DNA of 64,000 bases from Mycobacterium sp. ACS4054 (GTDB lineage: Bacteria > Actinomycetota > Actinomycetes > Mycobacteriales > Mycobacteriaceae), in contig NZ_LZHV01000077.1 in NCBI RefSeq assembly GCF_001667275.1, positions 18,288 through 82,287 on the forward strand, in the 5' to 3' direction. Positions 15,878 to 23,914 of this stretch are shown here, one piece after another. Each line of letters begins with the position of its first letter. Within the stretch, counting starts at the first letter, position 1. The notes below the pieces were generated by a model that saw only the letters and a list, made by a program, of their open reading frames with translations, was not told where the DNA came from and ran no database searches. The position numbers were made by a program, and so were the translations under genes.

Positions 15878-16297
15878 ATGGCGAAACTGACCCGGCTGGG
15901 TGATCTGGAACGCGCGGTGATGGATCACTTGTGGTCCATGCCCGAGCCTCAAACGGTCCGGCAGGTCCATGACGCGTTGTCCGCGCGACGCGACCTTGCC
16001 TACACGACGATCATGACCGTCCTGCAACGGCTGGCCAAGAAGAATCTGGTCTCCCAGATTCGCGACGACCGCGCGCACCGCTACGCGCCCGTGCACGGCC
16101 GCGACGAACTGGTCGCCGGCCTCATGGTGGACGCCCTCGCCCAGGCGGAAGACTCCGGCGGCCGGCAGGCCGCGCTGGTGCACTTCGTCGAGCGGGTGGG
16201 CGCCGACGAGGCGGACGCCCTGCGGCGGGCACTGGCCGAGCTCGAGGCCAATCAACGCGATCACGCGCCATCCGCTGGCGCGTCGACGGAGGACTGA
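15878..16297 (+). CDS. blaI: BlaI/MecI-family transcriptional repressor (Rv1846c-like)
   Basis: A 139-residue winged-helix repressor. The N-terminal DNA-binding half reads LGDLERAVMDHLW, QTVRQVHDAL, YTTIMTVLQRLAKKNLV and DDRAHRYAPV, the standard BlaI/MecI pattern; the C-terminal helices mediate dimerisation. In M. tuberculosis BlaI represses beta-lactamase and some respiratory genes. ATG 15878 is used because AGGAGAG precedes it; ten extra codons upstream are open but add nothing conserved. The M56 peptidase gene follows after 14 bases, the usual BlaI-BlaR pairing. Confidence 0.93.
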   Translation: MAKLTRLGDLERAVMDHLWSMPEPQTVRQVHDALSARRDLAYTTIMTVLQRLAKKNLVSQIRDDRAHRYAPVHGRDELVAGLMVDALAQAEDSGGRQAALVHFVERVGADEADALRRALAELEANQRDHAPSAGASTED

Positions 16298-16311
16298 GGG
16301 AGACTGGCAGC

Positions 16312-17262
16312 GTGTCCGCGCTGGCCTTCACCATCCTCGCGGTGCTGCTGGTCGGCCCGGTGCCGGCCTTGTTGGCACGCGCGAGCTGGCCGCTGCGCGC
16401 TCCGCGCGCCGCGATGGTGTTGTGGCAGGCCATCGCGCTGGCCGCGGTCCTCTCGGCGTTCAGCGCCGGCATCGCGATCGCCACTCGGCTGTTGATGCCG
16501 GGTCCCGACGGGCGGCCCACGGCCAGCATCGTCGGCGCGGCCGGCCGGCTCGGGTGGCCGCTGTGGGCGGCCTACATCAGCGTCTTCGCCCTGACGGTGC
16601 TCGTCGGAGCCCGCTTGATGGTCGCCGTCGTCCGGGTCGCCATCGTCAACCGGCGCCGGCGGGCCCATCACCGCATGGTGGTCGATCTGGTCGGCCACGG
16701 GCACGACGGGGCGCTCCCCCGGCCCTGCGCCCGCACCCGCGACCTCCGGGTGTTGGACGTTCCGCAGCCCCTCGCCTACTGCCTGCCCGGCGTCCGTAGC
16801 CGGGTGGTCGTCAGCGAGGGCGCGCTGAGCGCGCTCGCCGATGCCGAGGTCGCCGCGATCCTCAGCCACGAGCGGGCCCACCTGCGCGCCCGGCACGACC
16901 TCGTGCTGGAGGCCTTCACCGCCGTGCACGCCGCCTTCCCGCGGCTGGTGCGCAGCGCGAACGCGCTCGGCGCGGTCAAGCTCCTCGTCGAGCTGCTCGC
17001 CGACGACGCCGCCGTGCGCGCGGCGGGTCGCACTCCCCTGGCCCGCGCGCTGGTTGCCTGCGCGTCGGGGCGCGCGCCGTCGGGCGCGGTGGCCGCCGGC
17101 GGCCCCAGCACGGTGGTCCGCGTGCGCCGGCTGTGCGGGGACGGCAACAGCGTGGCGCTGTCGGCGGCCGCATACCTGTCCGCGGTGGCCGTGTTCGTGG
17201 TGCCCACCGTCGCGCTGGCCGTACCGTGGCTCACGGAGCTGCGGCGCCTGTTCAACCTCTGA
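16312..17262 (+). CDS. BlaR1-like M56-family membrane peptidase (Rv1845c-like)
   Basis: A 316-residue membrane protein starting at GTG 16312. Hydrophobic helices occur near the N-terminus (ALAFTILAVLLVGPVPALLA and two more) and at the C-terminus (LSAVAVFVVPTVALAVPWL). Between them is a soluble metalloprotease domain with the zinc motif SHERAHLRARHDL (HExxH), preceded by YCLPGVRSRVVVSEGAL. There is no C-terminal penicillin-sensor domain as in true BlaR1, so what it senses is unclear. As the partner of BlaI it is expected to inactivate the repressor by cleavage, which is inferred from the family. Confidence 0.87.
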   Translation: MSALAFTILAVLLVGPVPALLARASWPLRAPRAAMVLWQAIALAAVLSAFSAGIAIATRLLMPGPDGRPTASIVGAAGRLGWPLWAAYISVFALTVLVGARLMVAVVRVAIVNRRRRAHHRMVVDLVGHGHDGALPRPCARTRDLRVLDVPQPLAYCLPGVRSRVVVSEGALSALADAEVAAILSHERAHLRARHDLVLEAFTAVHAAFPRLVRSANALGAVKLLVELLADDAAVRAAGRTPLARALVACASGRAPSGAVAAGGPSTVVRVRRLCGDGNSVALSAAAYLSAVAVFVVPTVALAVPWLTELRRLFNL

Positions 17263-17362
17263 CCCGACGCCGAAGCGATCACCCCGGGCGCACGCCTGCC
17301 CGCTGTGCCACAGTGTGACGGAAAGCTTTTCGGCAGAGTTCACCGACGTGAGAGGCCAAGAC

Positions 17363-18820
17363 ATGAGTTCGTCCGATTCGACCACGGGTACCGCGCAAAT
17401 CGGCGTCACCGGGCTGGCGGTGATGGGTTCGAACATCGCCCGGAACTTCGCCCACCACGGCTACACGGTCGCGCTGCACAACCGGTCGGTCGCCAAGACC
17501 GACGCGCTGCTCGAAGAGCACGGCGACGAGGGCAATTTCGTGCGCTCGGAGAGCATCGCGGAATTCCTGGACGCGCTGGAGAAGCCGCGACGGGTGCTCA
17601 TCATGGTCAAGGCCGGCGACCCCACCGACGCCGTCATCAACGAGCTCGCCGACGCCATGGAGGAAGGCGACATCATCATCGACGGCGGCAACGCCCTCTA
17701 CACCGACACGATTCGACGGGAGAAGGCCATGCGCGAGCGGGGCCTGCACTTCGTCGGCGCCGGCATCTCCGGCGGCGAGGAGGGCGCGCTGAACGGGCCC
17801 TCGATCATGCCGGGCGGCCCCGCCGAGTCGTACAAGTCACTGGGGCCGTTGCTCGAGGAGATCTCCGCCCACGTCGACGGGGTGCCGTGCTGCACCCACA
17901 TCGGGCCCGACGGCGCCGGCCACTTCGTGAAGATGGTGCACAACGGCATCGAGTACTCCGACATGCAGTTGATCGGCGAGGCCTACCAGCTGCTGCGCGA
18001 CGGCCTGGGCAAGACCGCGGGCGAGATCGCCGACGTGTTCGACGAGTGGAACAAAGGCGACCTGGACAGCTTCCTCGTCGAGATCACCGCAAAAGTGTTG
18101 CGGCAGAACGACGCCAAGACGGGTAAGCCGCTCGTCGACGTCATTCTCGACGAGGCCGAGCAGAAGGGCACCGGCCGTTGGACGGTGAAGTCGGCGCTGG
18201 ACCTCGGCGTCCCGGTCACTGGCATCGCCGAGGCGGTGTTCGCCCGCGCGCTGTCGGGTTCGGTGAACCAGCGCAAGGCCACCACCGGGTTGGCGTCCGG
18301 CCAGCTGGGCGAAAAGCCCAGCGATGCAGAGCAATTCGTGGAGGATGTCCGCCAGGCCCTGTATGCATCCAAGATCATCGCGTACGCCCAGGGCTTCAAC
18401 CAGATCCAGGCCGGCAGCGCCGAATACGACTGGGACATCACGCCGGGTGACCTAGCCACCATCTGGCGCGGCGGCTGCATTATCCGCGCGAAGTTCCTCA
18501 ACCGCATCAAGGACGCCTTCGACGAGGACCCCGACCTGCCAACCCTGATCGTCGCGCCCTACTTCCGCAGCGCGATCGAGGCTGCCATCGACGGCTGGCG
18601 TCGCGTCGTGGTGACCGCCACGCGGCTGGGCATCCCGATCCCGGGCTTCTCCTCCGCGCTCTCCTACTACGACGCCCTGCGCACCGAGCGGCTGCCGGCC
18701 GCGCTGACCCAGGGCTTGCGGGACTTCTTCGGGGCACACACCTACGGCCGCATCGACGACGACCCGGCCAAGCGCTTCCACACGCTGTGGAGCGGGGACC
18801 GCAGCGAAGTGCCCGCCTAG
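17363..18820 (+). CDS. gnd1: 6-phosphogluconate dehydrogenase Gnd1
   Basis: Cytosolic pentose-phosphate enzyme converting 6-phosphogluconate to ribulose 5-phosphate, CO2 and NADPH; 485 residues, the usual length of the long (dimeric) class. Motifs seen are the NADP loop GVTGLAVMGSNIARNFAHHG, DGGNALYTDT, the substrate loop GISGGEEGALNGPSIMPGG and the signature GPDGAGHFVKMVHNGIEYSD with catalytic Lys and Glu. The ATG at 17363 is chosen by homologous length; the frame is open far upstream through the M56 gene, but that is high-G+C read-through and not a fusion. guaB1 follows after 41 bases. Confidence 0.96.
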   Translation: MSSSDSTTGTAQIGVTGLAVMGSNIARNFAHHGYTVALHNRSVAKTDALLEEHGDEGNFVRSESIAEFLDALEKPRRVLIMVKAGDPTDAVINELADAMEEGDIIIDGGNALYTDTIRREKAMRERGLHFVGAGISGGEEGALNGPSIMPGGPAESYKSLGPLLEEISAHVDGVPCCTHIGPDGAGHFVKMVHNGIEYSDMQLIGEAYQLLRDGLGKTAGEIADVFDEWNKGDLDSFLVEITAKVLRQNDAKTGKPLVDVILDEAEQKGTGRWTVKSALDLGVPVTGIAEAVFARALSGSVNQRKATTGLASGQLGEKPSDAEQFVEDVRQALYASKIIAYAQGFNQIQAGSAEYDWDITPGDLATIWRGGCIIRAKFLNRIKDAFDEDPDLPTLIVAPYFRSAIEAAIDGWRRVVVTATRLGIPIPGFSSALSYYDALRTERLPAALTQGLRDFFGAHTYGRIDDDPAKRFHTLWSGDRSEVPA

Positions 18821-18861
18821 CGGGGTACTACTGAGAGGACACGAGGGGGCAGGCGACGGCG

Positions 18862-20298
18862 ATGAGATTCCTGGACGGGCATCGGCCCGGGTACGACCTG
18901 ACCTACAACGACGTCTTCATCATGCCGAACCGGTCGGAGGTCGCCTCGCGCTTCGACGTCGACCTGTCCACCGCCGACGGCTCGGGCACCACCATTCCGG
19001 TGGTGGTCGCCAACATGACCGCGGTGGCCGGGCGGCGGATGGCCGAAACGGTCGCGCGGCGGGGCGGCCTGGTCATCCTGCCGCAGGACCTGCCGATCAC
19101 CGCGGTGCAGCAGACCGTGGAGTTCGTTAAGAGCCGGGACCTGGTTCTCGACACCCCGGTGGTGCTGGGGCCCGACGATTCGGTGTCCGACGCGACGGCG
19201 CTGATCCACAAGCGCGCCCACGGGGTCGCCGTCGTCGCCTTCGAGGGCCGCCCCATCGGTTTGGTCAGCGAATCCTGCTGCCTGGGCGTGGACCGCTTCA
19301 CCCGGGTGCGCGACGTCGCGATCACCGACTTCGTCACCGCCCCGGCCGGCACCGAGCCGCGCAAGATCTTCGACCTGCTCGAGCACGCCCACATCGGGGT
19401 CGCGGTGGTGACGAACGCGGACGGCACGCTGTCCGGCGTGCTGACCCGCACCGGGGCCGTCCGGACCGGCCTCTACACGCCGGCGGTCGACGGCACCGGA
19501 CGGCTGCGGGTGGGCGCGGCCGTCGGCATCAACGGCGACGTGGGGGCCAAGGCGCGCTCCCTGGTCGAGGCTGGCGTCGACGTGCTCGTCATCGATACCG
19601 CGCACGGGCATCAGGTCAAGACGCTCGACGCGATCCGCACGGTGTCGTCGCTGGAACTCGGCGTGCCGCTGGTGGCGGGCAACGTCGTCTCGGCCGAGGG
19701 CACCCGCGACCTGCTGGGCGCCGGGGCCAACATCGTCAAGGTGGGCGTCGGGCCGGGGGCGATGTGCACCACCCGGATGATGACCGCCGTGGGCCGCCCA
19801 CAGTTCTCGGCCGTGGTCGAATGCGCCTCGGCGGCAAGGCAATTGGGTAGGCACGTGTGGGCCGACGGCGGCGTCCGGCACCCGCGGGACGTGGCGCTGG
19901 CGCTGGTGGCCGGGGCGTCCAACGTGATGATCGGTTCGTGGTTCGCCGGCACCTACGAATCGCCCGGGGACCTGATGCGCGACCGCGAGGACCAGCCCTA
20001 CAAGGAGAGCTACGGCATGGCCTCCAAGCGGGCGGTGGTGGCCCGCAGCGCCGCCGACACCGCGTTCGATCGCGCCCGCAAAGCGCTGTTCGAGGAAGGC
20101 ATTTCGACCTCACGCATGGAGCTGGACCCCGATCGCGGCGGCGTCGAGGATCTGCTCGACCACATCACCTCGGGCGTGCGCAGCACGTGCACCTACGTCG
20201 GCGCCGCCAACCTGACCGAGCTGTACGAGCGGGCCGTCGTCGGGGTGCAGTCCACCGCCGGATTCGCCGAAGGGCATCCGCTGCCGCTGGGTTGGTGA
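18862..20298 (+). CDS. guaB1: IMPDH/GMP reductase-family protein GuaB1
   Basis: A 478-residue TIM-barrel protein of the IMP dehydrogenase/GMP reductase family with an inserted CBS pair (about residues 95-210; seen in LVLDTPVVLGPDDSVSDATA and HAHIGVAVVTNADGTLSGVL). The catalytic-loop cysteine is in VGPGAMCTTR, and the flap side carries YKESYGMASKRA. The mycobacterial GuaB1 group has been reported to act as a GMP reductase in purine salvage rather than as the essential IMPDH (GuaB2); I assign that role from family knowledge only. It follows gnd1 and converges with the MbtK-like gene after ten bases. Confidence 0.92.
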   Translation: MRFLDGHRPGYDLTYNDVFIMPNRSEVASRFDVDLSTADGSGTTIPVVVANMTAVAGRRMAETVARRGGLVILPQDLPITAVQQTVEFVKSRDLVLDTPVVLGPDDSVSDATALIHKRAHGVAVVAFEGRPIGLVSESCCLGVDRFTRVRDVAITDFVTAPAGTEPRKIFDLLEHAHIGVAVVTNADGTLSGVLTRTGAVRTGLYTPAVDGTGRLRVGAAVGINGDVGAKARSLVEAGVDVLVIDTAHGHQVKTLDAIRTVSSLELGVPLVAGNVVSAEGTRDLLGAGANIVKVGVGPGAMCTTRMMTAVGRPQFSAVVECASAARQLGRHVWADGGVRHPRDVALALVAGASNVMIGSWFAGTYESPGDLMRDREDQPYKESYGMASKRAVVARSAADTAFDRARKALFEEGISTSRMELDPDRGGVEDLLDHITSGVRSTCTYVGAANLTELYERAVVGVQSTAGFAEGHPLPLGW

Positions 20299-20308
20299 GC
20301 GGCCCCGG

Positions 20309-20929
20309 TCACGCGTCCGGACGGGGCAGCGCGTAGAGCGATATGCGCCGGTTCGGAGTGTCGTGCTCGCCGAGGAACGCGCAGCCGACGTACTCGCACA
20401 CGCGGCGCGCGGAGGTGTTGCGGTGATCGGGGTCGAACATGATGCGCCGGCACCGGGGCTCGGCGGCGAACAGGCTGCCGACGATCCGCGGCAGCAGCGT
20501 CGCGCCCAGCCCCTGGTGCACCATGGCGGGGTCGGCGATCGCGGCGTGCAGCCCCAGGTCGAAGGGCTGGGCATCGTAATACCGCGAGATCAAATCCTTT
20601 GCGCCCCAATACACTTCGAGATACGCGCACGCCGTGTTGCGGACGGCCCCGATCAGCGGCAGCGAATACGTGCCGTCCAGTTGCGCACCCAGATGCCGCT
20701 CCCACCGCGGGGTGGGCCAGTCGTATTCCCAGGCCGCCGCTAGGTGCGGGCGGTTCATCCACTCCGACACCATGCCCGCGTCCTCACCTCGCGCGACGCG
20801 CAGCGCGAAGGGCGCCTCCAGCGCGGGCAGCGGCGGCCGCGCGATGCGCGCGATCTCGTCGGGAATGTCGGTGCGCTCGCGCGGAAGGGCTTGGGCCGGT
20901 TGGGTTTCGGGTGGGGCTTCGGAGGCCAT
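20309..20929 (-). CDS. mbtK: MbtK-like lysine N6-acyltransferase (mycobactin biosynthesis)
   Basis: A 206-residue GNAT-fold acyltransferase closely resembling M. tuberculosis Rv1347c (MbtK), which moves a long-chain acyl group onto the lysine epsilon-amino group of mycobactin. Near-identical stretches include EWMNRPHLAAAWEYDWP, GTYSLPLIG, KDLISRYYDAQPFDLGLHAA and RRIMFDPDHRNTSARR. The last two contain the His and Asp proposed as catalytic in Rv1347c. In H37Rv the gene lies far away in the mbt-2 cluster; here it stands alone between guaB1 and a DUF21 gene. An IdeR-type box lies about 30 bases before its ATG, supporting iron-starvation control. Whether a second copy exists elsewhere cannot be seen. 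Confidence 0.88.
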   Translation of the reverse strand: MASEAPPETQPAQALPRERTDIPDEIARIARPPLPALEAPFALRVARGEDAGMVSEWMNRPHLAAAWEYDWPTPRWERHLGAQLDGTYSLPLIGAVRNTACAYLEVYWGAKDLISRYYDAQPFDLGLHAAIADPAMVHQGLGATLLPRIVGSLFAAEPRCRRIMFDPDHRNTSARRVCEYVGCAFLGEHDTPNRRISLYALPRPDA

Positions 20930-20950
20930 AGTGCGCAGAGCCTACCGGAG

Positions 20951-20969
20951 TAAGGTTAGGCAACCCATA
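20951..20969. promoter_or_regulatory. IdeR iron box upstream of mbtK-like gene
   Basis: TAAGGTTAGGCAACCCATA matches 16 of 19 positions of the degenerate IdeR consensus TWAGGTWAGSCTWACCTWA, with a perfect left arm. Its centre is 31 bases upstream of the mbtK-like ATG on the minus strand, where it would overlap the promoter and allow iron-bound IdeR to repress transcription. Confidence 0.75.
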
Positions 20970-21225
20970 CTTGGGTCGCGGTCCCGGAGGCGGCGCCGGC
21001 GGAAACCGTCCCGGCCGGGGGCGGACCGGATCCGGCTACCATAAATCAGCAAAGACGGAGGCGACCGCGTCCGCACCGGATTCTCCGCAGCGAAAGGATC
21101 GACGTGCCGCAGGCACCCGTGCAGGCCATGGGCTTTCGGGGGCGGCAGCCGTCGGACGAGCCGCCCGATGCGGAGCCTTCCCCGGCGAGGCGGGCGAGCC
21201 GATCGGCCGGCGGGCGGCGTGATCG

Positions 21226-22596
21226 ATGAACGTCAACGTCACCGCGCTCAGCATCGTGGCCATCGCGGTGCTCATCTTCGGCAACGCGATCTTCGTGGCG
21301 GCCGAGTTCTCGCTCACGACGCTGGACCGCAGCGCGGTGGAGGCCAACGCCCGCGGCGGCGGGCGCCGGGACCGCGCGATCCGGCGAGCCCACCACAAGC
21401 TGTCATTCCAGCTGTCCGGCGCCCAATTGGGCATCTCGGCGACCACGCTGGCGGCCGGTTACCTGACCGACCCGATGCTGGCCGACCTGCCGCACCCGTG
21501 GTTCGACGCGATGGGCGTTCCCGACAAGGTTGCCGACGCGATCATGGCGTTCGTGGCGTTGGTGATCGTCACCTCGGTGTCGATGGTGTTCGGCGAGCTG
21601 GTCCCGAAGTACCTCGCCGTCGCCCGGCCGTTGTCCACCGCCCGGGCCGTGGTGGGTGTCCAGCTGCTGTTCTCGCTGCTGTTCACCCCGGCGATCCGGC
21701 TCACCAACGGCGCGGCGAACTGGATCGTGCGCCGGCTGGGCATCGAACCGGCCGAGGAGCTGCGGTCGGCGCGGTCGCCGCAGGAGCTGTTGTCGCTGGT
21801 GCGTTCCTCGGCGCGCAGCGGCTCCCTGGACGCGGCCACCGCCGCGCTGGTGCGGCGCTCGCTGCAGTTCGGCACCCTGACCGCCGAGGAGCTGATGACG
21901 CCCAGGTCGAAGATCGTGGCGCTGCAGACCGACGAGACCGTCGCCGACCTGGTGGCCGCGGCCGCCGAGTCCGGCTTCTCCCGCTTCCCGATCGTCGACG
22001 GCGACCTCGACGAAACCGTCGGCATCGTGCACGTCAAACAGGTGCTGGCCATCCCGGCGGCCGACCGGGCGCGCACGCTGCTGACGACGGTGGCGCGGCC
22101 CGTTCCGGTGGTGCCGTCGACGCTGGACGGCGACGCCGTCATGGCGGAGATCCGCGCCAACAGCCTGCAGACCGCGATGGTCGTCGACGAATACGGCGGC
22201 ACCGCGGGCATGGTGACGGTCGAAGACCTGATCGAGGAGATCGGCGACGACGTCCGCGACGAACACGACGACGCCACCCCGGACGTGGTCGCGGCGGGCA
22301 GCGGCTGGCGGGTCTCGGGTCTGCTGCGCATCGACGAGGTGGCCACCGCCACCGGCTTCCGCGCCCCGGAGGGGCCCTACGAGACCATCGGCGGGCTGGC
22401 GCTGCGCGAATTCGGTCACATCCCGGTGGCCGGCGAAACGGTCAAGCTGCCGGCCCTGGACGCCGACGGGCTGCTGGACCATGCGCTGCGCTGGCAGGCG
22501 ACCGTCATCCGGATGGAGGGACGCCGCATCGACCTGCTGGAGCTGATCGAGCTTCGCGGTGACGGCGAGACCGCGGCGGCCGGGGGGCAACGATGA
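21226..22596 (+). CDS. CNNM/CorC-like DUF21-CBS membrane protein (Rv1842c-like)
   Basis: A 456-residue membrane protein of the hemolysin C/CNNM (CorC) type. The N-terminal DUF21 domain holds about four helices (VAIAVLIFGNAIFVAAEFSL; AFVALVIVTSVSMVFGELVPK with the conserved GELVPK). A CBS pair follows (about residues 220-340, with LMTPRSKI and SGFSRFPIV), then a CorC_HlyC domain (SGWRVSGLLRIDEVATATGF). Related proteins are linked to magnesium or cobalt efflux, which is inferred here. Its stop overlaps the next start as ATGA, so the two are translationally coupled. The 296 bases upstream show no gene, only the IdeR box and probable promoter sequence. Confidence 0.9.
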   Translation: MNVNVTALSIVAIAVLIFGNAIFVAAEFSLTTLDRSAVEANARGGGRRDRAIRRAHHKLSFQLSGAQLGISATTLAAGYLTDPMLADLPHPWFDAMGVPDKVADAIMAFVALVIVTSVSMVFGELVPKYLAVARPLSTARAVVGVQLLFSLLFTPAIRLTNGAANWIVRRLGIEPAEELRSARSPQELLSLVRSSARSGSLDAATAALVRRSLQFGTLTAEELMTPRSKIVALQTDETVADLVAAAAESGFSRFPIVDGDLDETVGIVHVKQVLAIPAADRARTLLTTVARPVPVVPSTLDGDAVMAEIRANSLQTAMVVDEYGGTAGMVTVEDLIEEIGDDVRDEHDDATPDVVAAGSGWRVSGLLRIDEVATATGFRAPEGPYETIGGLALREFGHIPVAGETVKLPALDADGLLDHALRWQATVIRMEGRRIDLLELIELRGDGETAAAGGQR

Positions 22597-23633
22597 GCGA
22601 TCCCGTGGGCGTGGTCCTGGCGATCCTGCTGATCGGCGTGAACGCCTTCTTCGTCGGAGCGGAATTCTCGCTGATCTCGGCCCGGCGCGACCGCCTCGAA
22701 GCGTTGGCAGAACAGGGCAAGGCGCGAGCCGTCACCGTGATCCGTGCCGGCGAGCAGCTCCCGGCCATGCTGGCCGGGGCCCAGCTGGGGGTCACGGCCG
22801 CCTCGCTGCTGCTCGGCCGGATCGGTGAGTCGGCGGTCTCCAGCCTGCTGCGCTCGGCGCTGGGCCTGACCAGCATTCCCCCGACGCTGCTGCACACGCT
22901 GTCGTTCGCCATCGCGCTGGCGATCGTCGTCACGCTGCACGTGCTGCTCGGCGAGATGGTGCCCAAGAACATCGCGCTGGCGGGTCCCGAGCGCACGGCG
23001 ATGCTGCTGGTGCCGGCCTACCTGGCCTATGTGCGAGCCGTCCGGCCGTTGATCGTGTTCTACAACAAGTGCGCCAGCGTCGTGGTCCGCGCGCTTGGCG
23101 TGGAACCCAAGGAAGAGCTCGAGATCGCCGTCTCCCCCGTCGAGCTCAGCGAGATGATCGCCGAATCGGAATCCGAGGGTCTGCTGGACCGCGAGGAGCA
23201 CACCCGGCTGACGCGGGCGCTGCAGATCGGCACCCGGGTGGTCGGCGACGTAGCCGTCCCGCTCGCCGATGTCCACGCCGTGCCGGTGGCCGCGCCGGGC
23301 AGCGGCCCGACGATCGGCGCCGTCGAGCAGGCCCTGGCCCGGACCGGCTACTCGCGGTTTCCGGTGGCGAACGCCGCCGGCGACTTCATCGGCTACCTGC
23401 ACATCAAGGACATGCTGACGCTCGGCGACGACCCGCGCACGGTCATCGACCTGGCGATGGTCCGGCCCCTGCCGCGGTTGTCCAAGTCGCTGCCGCTGGC
23501 CGACGCGCTGTCGCGGATGCGCCGCAGCAACAGCCATCTGGCGCTGGTGACCGGCGCGGGCGGCGAGGTGGTGGCGATGGTCGCGATGGAAGACCTGGTC
23601 GAGGACCTCGTCGGCACCATGCGCGAGGCGTAG
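22593..23633 (+). CDS. DUF21-CBS membrane protein (Rv1841c-like)
   Basis: Second member of a coupled pair, 346 residues, starting at ATG 22593 inside the preceding stop. It repeats the DUF21 domain (AILLIGVNAFFVGAEFSLIS; LAIVVTLHVLLGEMVPKN) and the CBS pair (ARTGYSRFPVANAAGDFIGYLHIKDML; VVAMVAMEDLVEDLVG), but ends there, lacking the CorC_HlyC domain of its partner. This length difference and the coupling suggest a hetero-oligomeric transporter. Ion specificity is unknown. The genes PE_PGRS34, Rv1839c and Rv1838c that follow in H37Rv are absent; 281 bases separate it from glcB. Confidence 0.9.
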   Translation: MSDPVGVVLAILLIGVNAFFVGAEFSLISARRDRLEALAEQGKARAVTVIRAGEQLPAMLAGAQLGVTAASLLLGRIGESAVSSLLRSALGLTSIPPTLLHTLSFAIALAIVVTLHVLLGEMVPKNIALAGPERTAMLLVPAYLAYVRAVRPLIVFYNKCASVVVRALGVEPKEELEIAVSPVELSEMIAESESEGLLDREEHTRLTRALQIGTRVVGDVAVPLADVHAVPVAAPGSGPTIGAVEQALARTGYSRFPVANAAGDFIGYLHIKDMLTLGDDPRTVIDLAMVRPLPRLSKSLPLADALSRMRRSNSHLALVTGAGGEVVAMVAMEDLVEDLVGTMREA

Positions 23634-23914
23634 GGGGACGGCCGTCGCCGAGGCGGATTCGAAAGAGCCCGTATGATTTCCATCGGCTGCCAGTCAAGAA
23701 AGTGCTGGAGGGCGCAGGATCCCCGCGCGCGGATGCGTTGCTGGAAAACGATCCCCTGGCCCGCCGCGGCGGCCTGGTTTCGAGCTGTCAGCGCGGCCTG
23801 ACCTGGTGTGGCGGGTTGGGCGGATAAGCTCACCAGGCTGCTGCTCGGTACGCTGAAGGCATTGCCGCTCCGAGCCAATGGCGGCTTGAAGAGGCTTCAT
23901 TATGGAGGAGAAAC

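Noticed and set aside
16841..17362. Apparent N-terminal extension of Gnd1 through the M56 peptidase gene
   Set aside because: The extension is Arg/Pro/Ser-rich out-of-frame reading of the peptidase gene; the internal ATG at 17363 gives the normal Gnd length and N-terminus.
20970..21225. Possible riboswitch leader before the DUF21-CBS pair
   Set aside because: No conserved core of an M-box, ydaO or other known metal or nucleotide riboswitch could be recognised.
23634..23914. Possible remnant of PE_PGRS34 or vapBC13 upstream of glcB
   Set aside because: No Gly-Gly-Ala repeats, PIN-domain motifs or PE start are visible in any frame; it looks like an ordinary promoter region.
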